Positions 36,770 through 46,661 of a stretch of DNA of 64,000 bases are shown here, one piece after another (position 1 is the first letter of the stretch; every line of letters begins with the position of its first letter). The notes beneath the pieces were generated by a model. That model had not been told where the DNA came from. It did no database searches and worked only from the letters and a program-made list of their open reading frames with translations. Position numbers and translations under genes: made by a program. Source of the stretch: Malaciobacter molluscorum LMG 25693 (lineage in GTDB: Bacteria > Campylobacterota > Campylobacteria > Campylobacterales > Arcobacteraceae); NCBI RefSeq assembly GCF_003544935.1, contig NZ_CP032098.1, positions 620,001 to 684,000 of the forward strand, written 5' to 3'.

Positions 36770-37540
36770 ATGAAATATACACAAATAAGAAATGCAACCT
36801 CTATAATTGAGTATGCAAATAAAAGATTTTTAATAGATCCTCTTCTTGCCCCAAAAGAGTCGTATGATGGATTTGCTGGAACTTTAAATAGTCACTTAAA
36901 ATGGCCAAGAGTTGAACTTCCTTTTAGTATAGAAAAAATACTTGAAGTTGATGCCATAATTATTACACATTTGCATAAAGATCATTTTGATGATTTTGCT
37001 TGTAAATATATACCAAAAAAGATGCAAATCTTTTGTCAAGATAGCCATGATAAAAAGATTTTAGAATCTTATGGATTTAAAAATATAATTGTTTTATGTG
37101 AAAATACAAACTATTATGATATTAAATTATCAAAAACAAAAGGTCAGCATGGAACAGATGATGCAATAGAAAAATTAAAAGAAAGACTAGGTGAAGTTTG
37201 TGGTATAGTTTTTCAACATAAAAGTGAAAAAACTTTATATTTAGCAGGTGATACTTTATGGAATAGATTTGTTGAAGAATCTATTGAGAAATATAAACCA
37301 GAACTGTTAATATTAAGTGTTGGAGATGCAATAAATCTTGAACATGGATCTATTATTATGGGTAAAACTGATTTGATAACTGTATGTAAAAAAATAAAAG
37401 ATGTAAAAATTATTGCAAATCATTTGGAAGCTGTAAATCATACTTGTGTAACAAGAGATGAATTGAAAAAGTTTATTTTAGATAATAAAATAGACAATAA
37501 TGTTTTAATTCCTAATGATGGAGATACTTGTAATATATAA
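36770..37540 (+). CDS. Metallo-beta-lactamase-fold hydrolase (UlaG-like)
   Basis: A 256-residue cytoplasmic protein with the zinc-binding signature THLHKDHFDD (about 65-74), a later AGDTLWN aspartate loop near residue 160, and a distal His in ANHLEAVNH. This matches the UlaG/YfiT-like branch of MBL-fold hydrolases. Ribosome site AGGAG 7 nt before ATG. Divergent from the GlxA-type regulator across 91 nt, so this may be its target, and the substrate is unknown. Confidence 0.85.
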   Translation: MKYTQIRNATSIIEYANKRFLIDPLLAPKESYDGFAGTLNSHLKWPRVELPFSIEKILEVDAIIITHLHKDHFDDFACKYIPKKMQIFCQDSHDKKILESYGFKNIIVLCENTNYYDIKLSKTKGQHGTDDAIEKLKERLGEVCGIVFQHKSEKTLYLAGDTLWNRFVEESIEKYKPELLILSVGDAINLEHGSIIMGKTDLITVCKKIKDVKIIANHLEAVNHTCVTRDELKKFILDNKIDNNVLIPNDGDTCNI

Positions 37541-37688
37541 TTTTTTATGTTTTATTAATATTTCGTTATATATTATTTACTTTTTGTTTAAAAAGAGTAG
37601 CTAAAATCTAAACTTATTAAAGTGTAATTAATTAAATATTGTTGTGATATTAGATAATATTAATAATAATTATCAAATTAGGAAATTA

Positions 37689-40600
37689 ATGTATAAGATT
37701 ATAGAGTATTTTTTGAAAAATTCAAGATTAAACCATACATTATTGGTTTTTATTCTTGTAATGGGAATTTTTTCTTATTATAAAATCCCAAAAGAGATGT
37801 TCCCATCTGTTGCTTTAGATAGTGTAAGAGTAACAGGTGGATATACAGGTGCAAGTGCAGAAAGTTTAGATAACTTTGCTGTAACAGAAATAGAAAATGG
37901 AATTGATAGTATATCTGGTATTGATAAAGTAACTTCAATTATAACAAATGGTAGTTTTGCAATAGATGTAGAGTTGCAAGATGGCACTAATAAAATAGAA
38001 ATGTTAAATGATGTGAAAGATGCTGTAAGTAGAGCAAGAAAGTATCTTCCAAAAGATATGACAGAACCTTCTGTATCAAGTGTTGATTTGCAAATGTCTC
38101 TTCTTAATATTTCACTTAATTCTTCAAAATATTCAAAAAAACAATTACTTCAATTAAGTGATAATATAAAAACAAAGATTTTACAAATTCCAAGTATTAG
38201 TGAAGTTAGTATATTTGGAGATAGTGATTTACAAATTGATTTTTATTTAGACCATAAAAAAATAAATATGTATGGATTAGAACCATCTTCGGTTATTAGT
38301 GCAATAAGAAATCTATCTTATATCTATCCTGTTGGACAAATAAAACAAACTGGTAATCATATATATTTGACAGCAAATAATAATAAATTTGACAAACAAC
38401 TATGGTTAAATACTGTTATAAAAGTTGAAAATAAAAGAGTATATTTAAAAGATATTGCAACTATTACAATTGATTATCCAATAGATGAAACAATTTCAAG
38501 ATTAAATGCAAAAGAGACTATATCTCTTAGAATTTATAAAGATAATGAAGGTGATTCAATTGCTGCATCAAAACTTGTAAAGAAAAAATTAAAAGAGTTT
38601 GAAAAATCACATAAAGATTTATCTATAAATATTTCAAGGGATAGTTCAAAACCTGTAAATGATAGAATAAAAACAATTATTGCAAATATTACTTTAGGAC
38701 TTATTTTAGTTGGACTTACAATGCATTTATTAATTAGTCCAAGACTTTCACTTGTTATTATAATGGGAATACCTTTTTCTTTTGTTTTAGGATTATTAGT
38801 AATAGAACAATCTGGTTATAGTTTAAATATGATATCTTTAATGGCTATGTTAATCTCCCTTGGTATTGTCGTCGATGATGCTATTGTTGTAAGTGAAAAT
38901 ATACAGCGTTATTTAGATGAAGGTTATGGCATAAATGATGCAGTTTTAAAAGGTACAAAAGAGATGTTACCGCCTGTTTTAATTGCAGCATTTACTACAA
39001 TATTTGCATTTTTACCTATGCTTTTAATAAGTGGTGAATTAGGAATTTTAACAAGACTAATTCCTATAGTTTTATCTGTATTGATTTTTTCATCATTAGT
39101 TGAATCTTTTATTTTTTTACCTTTGCATGCAAAACATATACTAAAAAGAAAAGAAAAAATGTTAGATTGGACAAAAGCTTATAATTTTTATGAAAGCATT
39201 TTACATAAAGTTATACATTATAAAAAAACATTTTTAATTTTATTTTTTATAACTATCCCTATTTTGTCTTTTTTACTTATTAAAGCAAGTAGATTCCAAA
39301 TGATGCCCGATATGGATTCAAATAGGTTGACTTTTTCTGTGAAATTAAATGAATCAAACTCTTTAGAACAGACAAATGAAATATCAAAGAGATATGAAAA
39401 TTTACTTTTAGAACACAAAAAAGAATTATTTATCAAAAATGTTGATGCAACAGTTGGACAATATTCAAATATAGCAAGTGGAAGAGAACAAATAGAAAAT
39501 GGTTTTACAATTGCTATTGAATTAGAAGATTTTAAAGATGATAATTTCTTACAAAAATATATAAACCCAATATTAAGTTTAAGTTTTGATTTTGAGCAAA
39601 AAGAAAAAATTAGAACTATTAGTTCAAATGAAGCGATGAAAAAAATCAGAGCTTTAATAAATCCTTTAAATAAACAAGAAAATGTTGTTGATTTTAATAT
39701 GGTAAAAAGAAGAATTGGTGTTGTAAATACAGATATTGAGATAAATTTAAATCATGAAGATAAAATGGTTTTATTAAAAAATATCAAAAAATTAAAAACT
39801 GCACTTGAAAAAATAAAAGGTGTAAGAGATGTAACTGATAATACTCAGTTAGGAGAAGAACAATATAAATTTACTATAAATAATTATGGATTAAATTTAG
39901 GATTAACAGATAGTGATGTTTCAACACAATTAGCAAACTATTTTATGGAAAAAGACCAATCAGATACATTTGATTCAAATGGTGTTATTGATATAGTAAC
40001 CCAATCAAAATATAAAGATAGCTTAGATGAGTTAAAACACTTTTTAATAAATATTGATGATAAAAAAGTCGAACTTCAAGAAGTAGTAGATTTTAAAATT
40101 GAGAGAAGTTTTGAAAAAATCGAAAAAGAGAATGGTCAAATACAGAAAAAAGTTTATGCAAATGTAAACAAAGAAGTAACAAGTGCCAATGAAGTTTTAT
40201 CAAAAATTGAGCCTTTAATTAAAAAGATGAAAGATGAAGGTTTAAAAGTATCATATGGTGGTGAAAAAGAAAAAAGTGCTCAAATGGCAAGAGATATGTT
40301 AAAGTCATTTATGGTTGGATTATTTTTGATATTTTTAACACTTTTAATAAATTTCCCATCATTTAAAAATGCATTTATTATTCTTTCTGTAATACCTTTT
40401 ACTGTTGTTGGTGCAATAGTTGGTCATTTTATAATGGGAATAAATATAAATTCTCAATCTTTAATCGGTATGATGGGATTAGCTGGTGTTGTAATTAATG
40501 ATGGAATTATTATGTTAGATTTTTTACATAATACTAAAGATAGAGATGAGTTCTTCAAAAGAGCAAAACAAAGAGTTAGACCTATTTTAATTACATCAAT

Positions 40601-40766
40601 TACAACAATCTTAGGACTTGCAACATTGATTTTCTTCCCAACAGGTGAAGCTGTTATGTTACAACCAATTGCTGTTTCTTTAGGTTTTGGTATAGCTTGG
40701 GGAACAATCTTAAATTTAATTTATGTACCAGCACTTTATGCAACACTATTTAAAATAAGGGATTAA
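37689..40766 (+). CDS. RND efflux permease (HAE-type)
   Basis: A 1025-residue inner-membrane pump homologous to the one at 9920-13000. It has SLGIVVDDAIVVSENIQ in the first membrane block (proton-relay aspartates) and GLAGVVINDGIIMLDFLHN in the second. ATG 37689 with AGGAAA upstream is chosen over an in-frame ATT/ATA-rich 5' extension starting at 37644. It begins a tripartite operon with a small adaptor (3 nt later) and a TolC-like protein. Substrate unknown. Confidence 0.92.
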   Translation: MYKIIEYFLKNSRLNHTLLVFILVMGIFSYYKIPKEMFPSVALDSVRVTGGYTGASAESLDNFAVTEIENGIDSISGIDKVTSIITNGSFAIDVELQDGTNKIEMLNDVKDAVSRARKYLPKDMTEPSVSSVDLQMSLLNISLNSSKYSKKQLLQLSDNIKTKILQIPSISEVSIFGDSDLQIDFYLDHKKINMYGLEPSSVISAIRNLSYIYPVGQIKQTGNHIYLTANNNKFDKQLWLNTVIKVENKRVYLKDIATITIDYPIDETISRLNAKETISLRIYKDNEGDSIAASKLVKKKLKEFEKSHKDLSINISRDSSKPVNDRIKTIIANITLGLILVGLTMHLLISPRLSLVIIMGIPFSFVLGLLVIEQSGYSLNMISLMAMLISLGIVVDDAIVVSENIQRYLDEGYGINDAVLKGTKEMLPPVLIAAFTTIFAFLPMLLISGELGILTRLIPIVLSVLIFSSLVESFIFLPLHAKHILKRKEKMLDWTKAYNFYESILHKVIHYKKTFLILFFITIPILSFLLIKASRFQMMPDMDSNRLTFSVKLNESNSLEQTNEISKRYENLLLEHKKELFIKNVDATVGQYSNIASGREQIENGFTIAIELEDFKDDNFLQKYINPILSLSFDFEQKEKIRTISSNEAMKKIRALINPLNKQENVVDFNMVKRRIGVVNTDIEINLNHEDKMVLLKNIKKLKTALEKIKGVRDVTDNTQLGEEQYKFTINNYGLNLGLTDSDVSTQLANYFMEKDQSDTFDSNGVIDIVTQSKYKDSLDELKHFLINIDDKKVELQEVVDFKIERSFEKIEKENGQIQKKVYANVNKEVTSANEVLSKIEPLIKKMKDEGLKVSYGGEKEKSAQMARDMLKSFMVGLFLIFLTLLINFPSFKNAFIILSVIPFTVVGAIVGHFIMGININSQSLIGMMGLAGVVINDGIIMLDFLHNTKDRDEFFKRAKQRVRPILITSITTILGLATLIFFPTGEAVMLQPIAVSLGFGIAWGTILNLIYVPALYATLFKIRD

Positions 40767-40768
40767 AA

Positions 40769-41473
40769 TTGAAAAAAAGTATTATATTTTTATTTACACC
40801 ATTTGTGCTTTTTGCACAAGTTTATATGGCAAAAATTGAGCCTTATGATGAGTTTACTATATATTCACAAGCTTCAGGACAGATTATAAAATTAGATAAA
40901 AGTGATGAAACAAAAACAGTATCAAAAGTATTGATTAAACAAGATGATTTATTAGAAAGACAAAAATTAAAACTTTACAAAACTCAATTACAAGATAATA
41001 AAATAAAACTAAAATTGATGAAAGAAAATTATTCTAAATTTCTAAAAATTAGAGGTAAAAGTAAAGTAGATAAAGATGAAAAATATTATCAAATTTTAGA
41101 TTTAGAAATAAATATTAACTCTTTAGAAATGTCAATTAAAGAGCTTGAAGATACAATTCGAAAAAAAACAATATCAGTTAATAACTTATATATAAAAGAG
41201 TTTTTAGTAAATAAAGGTGACTATGTTTCAACAGGAACACAATTAGCAAAAGCATATGATACCACAAAATCAAAACTTATTGTTTATGTAAGTGAAGATG
41301 ATTATAAGGATATAAAAACTAAAAAAGTATTGATTAATAATAAAGAATCAATTGCTACAATTGAAAAAATAGATAAAACTCTTGATGAAAAATATGTATC
41401 TGCACATAAAGTTACAATAGTTATAAATAATGCAAATTTTGGAAAAGTTCTTAGTGTGGAGTTTGTTAAATGA
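40769..41473 (+). CDS. Short periplasmic adaptor (HlyD/membrane fusion family)
   Basis: A 234-residue protein that starts at TTG 40769 behind AAGGG. Signal peptide to about residue 16 (FVLFA). It has the biotinyl-lipoyl-like beta region split by a helical hairpin (RQKLKLYKTQLQ with EINSLEMSIKELED) and GDYVSTGTQLAKAYD. Length is well below the 350-400 of standard RND adaptors: the C-terminal membrane-proximal domain is reduced. It links the pump to TolC. It overlaps the downstream gene by 4 nt (ATGA). Confidence 0.82.
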   Translation: MKKSIIFLFTPFVLFAQVYMAKIEPYDEFTIYSQASGQIIKLDKSDETKTVSKVLIKQDDLLERQKLKLYKTQLQDNKIKLKLMKENYSKFLKIRGKSKVDKDEKYYQILDLEININSLEMSIKELEDTIRKKTISVNNLYIKEFLVNKGDYVSTGTQLAKAYDTTKSKLIVYVSEDDYKDIKTKKVLINNKESIATIEKIDKTLDEKYVSAHKVTIVINNANFGKVLSVEFVK

Positions 41474-42621
41474 AAAAACTAATAATTTTAGTTTTGGTTT
41501 CAACTTTTGTTTATGCACAAGATAAAGATATATTGTCAAATACAAAAAAACAAATAATAGATTTAAAACAAAAGCAAATTGAACAAAAACAAAAGAAAAA
41601 TAAATATGATTGGATTACTGATATTACAATAAATGGTGCTGTAAATAAAGATGATAAAGATATAGAATCAAAAGATTATTCAATATCTTTATCTCAAGAC
41701 ATATTTAGATTTGGTGGAATATCTTCTCAAATTCAATATGCAAAAGAATTAAAAAAACTTGAGCAACTTGATTTAAAAAAAGATACAAAAAGTGATTTGA
41801 ATGATTTATATTCTTCTTTGATTGATATAAAAATAGATGAAATAAAACTAGAACAAAATATTTTAAATTTGCAAAATAGTCAAATAGATGTGGAACATAA
41901 AAAGTCTGAATATGATAATGGAGAAATTGGTATAACAGATTTAAATGATGCAATAATGACTAGAAATAATCTAAGTGATTCACAAAAACAAATAGAACTA
42001 TCAAAGCTTGAAAATGAAAAAAATATAAATTTATATACAACAAGAAACTATAAACAAATAGTGATTCCTACTATAAAAATGATTAGCAAAAAGTTTTTCT
42101 TAGAAAAATCAACTTCTGTAAATTATGCCAAAATAAATACTAAAGTAAATAAGCAGTTATACAATATTAAAAAGAGTGATTATTTACCAAAATTGAGTGT
42201 TGATGCACGTTATGGTTACTCAAAAACAGACATTATCGAAGGTGATGATTCTTATAAGTATGGGCTTAGTATTTCTATGCCATTGAGTTATACTTCAAAT
42301 AATGATATTGAACAAAAAAGATTAGATTATTTGATAAGTAAACAAGAGTTAAATGATGAAATAGTAAAAGCAAAAGTTACTTATGAAAAAGCAATTTTAA
42401 ATATAAAAAACTATGAAGATAGAATAAAATTAGCAAAACAAGATATAAAATTATATTCTCAATTACTTCAAGTAAATCAAGATGAATATAATGCTGGTTA
42501 TAAAACTATTGATGATGTAACTACAATTAAAAACTCAATGAAAATAAGGCAACTTGATATTAAAACATATAAATTAAATATAAAAAAGCAAATACTTAAT
42601 TTATATTTTGCAATAAATTAA
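41470..42621 (+). CDS. TolC-family outer-membrane efflux protein
   Basis: A 383-residue protein with signal peptide (LVSTFVYA) and the long helical and beta pattern of TolC-type channels: DLNDLYSSLIDIKIDEIKL in the first half and SKQELNDEIVKAKVTYEKA in the second, with barrel strands such as KYGLSISMPLSY. It is shorter than E. coli TolC (471 mature), mainly because of shorter coiled coils and termini. Last gene of the pump-adaptor-channel operon. Confidence 0.85.
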   Translation: MKKLIILVLVSTFVYAQDKDILSNTKKQIIDLKQKQIEQKQKKNKYDWITDITINGAVNKDDKDIESKDYSISLSQDIFRFGGISSQIQYAKELKKLEQLDLKKDTKSDLNDLYSSLIDIKIDEIKLEQNILNLQNSQIDVEHKKSEYDNGEIGITDLNDAIMTRNNLSDSQKQIELSKLENEKNINLYTTRNYKQIVIPTIKMISKKFFLEKSTSVNYAKINTKVNKQLYNIKKSDYLPKLSVDARYGYSKTDIIEGDDSYKYGLSISMPLSYTSNNDIEQKRLDYLISKQELNDEIVKAKVTYEKAILNIKNYEDRIKLAKQDIKLYSQLLQVNQDEYNAGYKTIDDVTTIKNSMKIRQLDIKTYKLNIKKQILNLYFAIN

Positions 42622-42658
42622 TTTTAGGTACAATAGCAGCAATTAAATAAGGAGTATT

Positions 42659-43768
42659 ATGGCCGGATTATTAGGTTATCTATCAATGCTATCAGATGAT
42701 ATAAGTTCTATAGCTAGTAAAACAATGGTAACTGCTTCAAAAACATTTGCAACATCATTTGATGATATTGGCTTACTTTTTGATGATATTGCAACATATA
42801 CAAAACTTGCAACCATTAAATCAACTGGATTGGTAATAGATGATTTAGCAGCAATTGCTAGTTTTACAAATGAGACAACTTCAGATATTTTAAAAAAAGA
42901 GTTAGAAAATGCAAATAGTGTAGAAGAGTTAAAAGAAAATATTAAGAAGTTATCTAAACAAGAACAAGAAAAAGTTAAAAAAGATTTAGAAAATATTAGA
43001 CAAACAGCTATAAAAGAAGCCAAAAGAAAAGCTGCAAAAAGAGAACTTCCTATTGTTTATAAAATAGCAATTGGGAGTTTAAAAAATAAAATTATTATAA
43101 TTCCTATTGTTTTGATATTGAGTTTTTTCTTACCTTGGTTAATTTCACCTATTTTAATTCTTGGTGGATCATATTTAGCTTTTGAAGGTGTTGAGTCAAT
43201 ATTAGAAAAATTAAATAAAACAAAACATCATGAAGAAAATAGTAATGAAAACAATTTAAGCTCTTCAAAACTAGAAGAAAAAAAAGTAAAAGGTGCAATA
43301 AAAACAGATTTTATTTTATCTTTTGAGATTATAGTTATTACTCTTAGTTTAGTTGAAAGTAATGACTTTATTACAAAGTTAGCAGTTCTTTTAACAATTG
43401 GATTTATTGCTACTGTTTTTGTATATGGAATTGTAGGTATTATAATAAAATTAGATGATGTAGGATTTTATTTACAAGAAAAAAGTAGTAAGTTTTTACA
43501 AAAAATAGGAGATGTTTTTGTTGCTTCTATGCCAAAAGTTATTAAAACTATATCAATTATAGGTACAGTTGCAATGCTTGCAGTTGGAGGGGGAATAATA
43601 GCACATCAATTACATTTATTAAATTTTTTACATGAAATTGAAAAAATTAAATATTTAGGTATTACAGTTATATTTCTTAGTGAAATAATTTTAGGTTTAA
43701 TTGTTGGATATATTATTGTAAAAATAGAGCCAATATTTGTTAGCTTATTTAAAAAAAATAAGTCTTAA
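42659..43768 (+). CDS. DUF808 family membrane protein (YedI-like)
   Basis: A 369-residue membrane protein. The N-terminus MAGLLGYLSMLSDDISSIAS with repeated DDI/ASKT stretches (FDDIGLLFDDIATYT) is characteristic of the DUF808/YedI family. Six or so membrane helices follow, after a Lys/Glu-rich helical segment (about 85-135). Function of the family is unknown. AAGGAG ribosome site before ATG. Confidence 0.85.
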   Translation: MAGLLGYLSMLSDDISSIASKTMVTASKTFATSFDDIGLLFDDIATYTKLATIKSTGLVIDDLAAIASFTNETTSDILKKELENANSVEELKENIKKLSKQEQEKVKKDLENIRQTAIKEAKRKAAKRELPIVYKIAIGSLKNKIIIIPIVLILSFFLPWLISPILILGGSYLAFEGVESILEKLNKTKHHEENSNENNLSSSKLEEKKVKGAIKTDFILSFEIIVITLSLVESNDFITKLAVLLTIGFIATVFVYGIVGIIIKLDDVGFYLQEKSSKFLQKIGDVFVASMPKVIKTISIIGTVAMLAVGGGIIAHQLHLLNFLHEIEKIKYLGITVIFLSEIILGLIVGYIIVKIEPIFVSLFKKNKS

Positions 43769-43826
43769 GCATACTTGCAAATATATATAATACCAAAAGT
43801 GTAAATATTATTTTATTATAGTTCAT
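43749..43826 (-). CDS. Possible 25-residue hydrophobic peptide
   Basis: ATG at 43826 starts MNYNKIIFTLLVLYIFASML and ends soon after, a single hydrophobic helix with a basic tail. It begins 8 nt after the GNAT stop in the same direction, and overlaps the DUF808 3' end on the other strand. No ribosome site is evident. Weakly supported. Confidence 0.22.
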   Translation of the reverse strand: MNYNKIIFTLLVLYIFASMLKTYFF

Positions 43827-43834
43827 AAAACATA

Positions 43835-44386
43835 TTATACCATTTGAATATTATATTTATTTGTAATTTTTTGTAATCTTTTTTCCATATGAACTGTTTG
43901 TAACTTATCTTTTTCATCTAAAGTTATTTTAAATCCTTTTTTACTCCAAAAGTTAAAACCTCCAGGTAAAAAATATTGTGTATGTAAATACATCTTTTCA
44001 TAATTGTTTTTTTCTGCAAATGTTGTAGCTAAATTTAGAAGTCTTGAACCAACACCACATCTTCTATATCTTTCATCTACATAACATCTTCCAATTTCTG
44101 CAATGTCTTTATTCATATATCTATTTTTTAAACTTAAAATTCTATTATCGTATTTAGTGATACTTATCGCTCCAATTATTTGTCTTTTTTCATTGTAAGA
44201 AATAAAAAAAGCATTTGTATCTTTTTGTTTCATCAAAATAGACATTTTTTTATAAATCACTTCATATTGTAAGTTTGATATACGTTGTTTATAGTGTTTC
44301 ATATATTCATTTATAATAAAATCTTTTGTTGGTTTTTCTAAGTGTTTATAAACATATGAAAAGTTTATACTATTTATTCTTTTCAT
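43835..44386 (-). CDS. GNAT-family N-acetyltransferase
   Basis: A 183-residue protein with the acetyl-CoA motif ERYRRCGVGSRLLNLA (R-x-x-G-x-G type), preceded by the strand AEIGRCYVDE, and ending with the YFLPGGFNFWSKKGF stretch of the C-terminal GNAT core. Substrate unknown. It is the sixth gene of the nickel-importer operon, 9 nt after nikE, so a link to nickel or metallophore handling is possible but unproved. Confidence 0.8.
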   Translation of the reverse strand: MKRINSINFSYVYKHLEKPTKDFIINEYMKHYKQRISNLQYEVIYKKMSILMKQKDTNAFFISYNEKRQIIGAISITKYDNRILSLKNRYMNKDIAEIGRCYVDERYRRCGVGSRLLNLATTFAEKNNYEKMYLHTQYFLPGGFNFWSKKGFKITLDEKDKLQTVHMEKRLQKITNKYNIQMV

Positions 44387-44395
44387 TCTTTTCCT

Positions 44396-45088
44396 TTAAT
44401 CTTTTAGTAAAACAATAGAGTCTAATAGCTCTTTTGTATATGGATGTTTTATATGTTTTAAATTGTTGGTTTTTAAAGATTCAACAATTCTACCTTTATA
44501 TAAAACCTTTATATTCTCACATAATGCAGTTGCTACTTCTAAATCATGTGTTATTAAAAAATAAGTTAAACCCTTTTTATCTTTTAGTTCTTGAAGTAGT
44601 GAAATAATATTTACTTTTGTTGAAATATCTAATGCACTTAAAGCTTCATCTAATATCAAAAAAGATGGATTTGATAATAAACTTCTCAATATACAAACCC
44701 TTTGAATTTGACCTCCACTAAGCTCATGTGGAAATTTTTCTAAAATTGAATTATCAAGTTCTAATTTTTTTAAATAAATTTCTAATTGCGCGTTTAAAAT
44801 AGTTTGAGAAGTTTCCCAGAAAGATTCATCAAGAATTTGTTTTATTGTAAATATTGGGTTTACTGAACTTCTATAATCTTGAAATACAATAGATACCTTT
44901 TTTTCATCTAATACAATTTTGCCTTTTGTTGGTTTTTCAAGTTTTAATATCAGCTTTGCAAGTGTACTTTTACCACTTCCACTCTCTCCTACAATAGCAA
45001 TGCTTTCATTAGATTTTAAATCGATATTTATATCTTTTAAAACATCAATTTTATTATATGTTTTTGTAAGATTTTTTATCTTAAGCAT
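44396..45088 (-). CDS. nikE: Nickel ABC transporter ATP-binding protein NikE
   Basis: A 230-residue ABC ATPase. Walker A GESGSGKST, ABC signature LSGGQIQRV, Walker B FLILDEALSALD and the switch histidine in LITHDLEV. The C-terminal segment HIKHPYTKELL is typical of the peptide/nickel (Dpp/Nik) ATPase subfamily. It pairs with NikD to power the NikBC permease. Overlaps nikD by 13 nt. Confidence 0.9.
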   Translation of the reverse strand: MLKIKNLTKTYNKIDVLKDINIDLKSNESIAIVGESGSGKSTLAKLILKLEKPTKGKIVLDEKKVSIVFQDYRSSVNPIFTIKQILDESFWETSQTILNAQLEIYLKKLELDNSILEKFPHELSGGQIQRVCILRSLLSNPSFLILDEALSALDISTKVNIISLLQELKDKKGLTYFLITHDLEVATALCENIKVLYKGRIVESLKTNNLKHIKHPYTKELLDSIVLLKD

Positions 45089-45816
45089 TCTAAAAACCTT
45101 TCTGAGAGTTTTTTTTGTGTTGATTTTAGATATTTTGCATAACTATTATCTTCTTCAATAATTTCGCCATCTTTAAAGAAGATTGTTCTATTTGAAATAT
45201 ATGAAATAATAGCTAAATCATGTGAAATAAAAATGATTGTTTTATTTTTTAGATTTTTAAATATTTCAACTATTTGTTTTTGATTTATAGTATCTAATGC
45301 AGAAGTTGGCTCATCAGCAATAATTATATTTGTATCTTCTAATAATGCAATAGCAATCATAACTCTTTGAAGTTGTCCACCACTTAATTCATTTGCATAA
45401 CTTTTTAATATTTTATTTATATCATTTAATCCAACTTCTTTTAAGAAATATTTACATTTTTCAAGCTTTTGTTTTTTATTTGATTTTTCTTTTATACTTT
45501 CAAACATATGCTCTTTTATACTAAACATTGGATCAAAGGCACCCATAGCTTCTTGAAGAACTACACTAAAATTCTTTCTTATTTGTTTTTCGTCTTTTAA
45601 AATCTCTTTGCCATTTAATTTTATACTTCCTTTTAATTTCAAGTTTGAACTTAAAAGATTTAATATTGCTTTACAAGTTAGAGATTTTCCACTTCCACTT
45701 TCACCTGCAATTGCCAAGATTTCATTTTCTTTTATATTAAATGATATATTTTTTAATAATGTTTTTTTTGATGAAATATCTTCTACTTGTAAATCTTTTA
45801 TTTCTAAATAATTCAT
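45076..45816 (-). CDS. nikD: Nickel ABC transporter ATP-binding protein NikD
   Basis: A 246-residue ABC ATPase with Walker A GESGSGKSL, signature LSGGQLQRV, Walker B IIIADEPTSALD and the H-loop ISHDLAI. The Q-loop region VLQEAMGAFDPMFSI places it with DppD/NikD types. It overlaps nikC by 4 nt and forms a heterodimer with NikE. Confidence 0.9.
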   Translation of the reverse strand: MNYLEIKDLQVEDISSKKTLLKNISFNIKENEILAIAGESGSGKSLTCKAILNLLSSNLKLKGSIKLNGKEILKDEKQIRKNFSVVLQEAMGAFDPMFSIKEHMFESIKEKSNKKQKLEKCKYFLKEVGLNDINKILKSYANELSGGQLQRVMIAIALLEDTNIIIADEPTSALDTINQKQIVEIFKNLKNKTIIFISHDLAIISYISNRTIFFKDGEIIEEDNSYAKYLKSTQKKLSERFLECLR

Positions 45817-46661
45817 CCTTCATCCTTTATTTTTAGATGATAAGTAGGATCAAGTGCATCTCTTATGCAGTCTCCTAAAAAGTTAAAAGATGCAACTACA
45901 ATTAATATCATTATTCCAGCAGGTAACATCATATAAGGGTTTATACTCATTAACTCTTTTGCTTCATTTAACATAATTCCCCACTCACAAGTTGGTGCTT
46001 GAACTCCTAATCCTAAAAAAGATAAAGCAGAAATACTTAATATAATTGTTCCTACATTTAAACTTGCAAGCATTGCAATATCACTTAATATTAAAGGAAG
46101 AAGATGTTTTCGTAAAATAGTTATTTTAGATATATTTGATATTTCTGAGTAATAAATAAAATTTTTATTCATATGATTTATACAAAATGTATATATCATT
46201 CTTATGTACCATGCAACTTTTGAGATAATTGCAGCAATAATTATATTTTCTATACCTGTTCCAATTAAACCAACAATTGCTAACATCATTAATTCACTTG
46301 GAAAAGATAATAAGACATCACAAGTTCTTAAAATTATATTTTTCATACTAGTTGAGAAAGTTGCAATCAATGCAAAAATTATTGCCAAAATAACAGTTAC
46401 AAACATTGCAAAAAGTGCATAAAAAACTGTAGTTCTAATTCCATAAATTAATCTTGATGCAATACATCTTCCTAAATGATCTGTTCCTAAAGGATATTGT
46501 AAACTAAAAGATAAAAGTTTATTTTCAAGATTTATTTCATAAGGATTATTTGGTGAAATATAAGGCGCAAATATTCCTGCTAAAATAATCGTAAAGATAA
46601 TTATTATACTTAAAAGAGCAACTTTGTCCTTTAAAAGTTTATTAAAAAATAGTCTATTCAA
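45813..46661 (-). CDS. nikC: Nickel ABC transporter permease NikC
   Basis: A 282-residue inner-membrane permease with five or six helices. The N-terminus has PYISPNNPYEI and the GTDHLGRCIASRLIYGIRT stretch common to NikC/DppC. The EAA-type coupling loop and C-terminal LGDCIRDALDP are present. Overlaps both neighbours by 4 nt. Confidence 0.9.
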   Translation of the reverse strand: MNRLFFNKLLKDKVALLSIIIIFTIILAGIFAPYISPNNPYEINLENKLLSFSLQYPLGTDHLGRCIASRLIYGIRTTVFYALFAMFVTVILAIIFALIATFSTSMKNIILRTCDVLLSFPSELMMLAIVGLIGTGIENIIIAAIISKVAWYIRMIYTFCINHMNKNFIYYSEISNISKITILRKHLLPLILSDIAMLASLNVGTIILSISALSFLGLGVQAPTCEWGIMLNEAKELMSINPYMMLPAGIMILIVVASFNFLGDCIRDALDPTYHLKIKDEG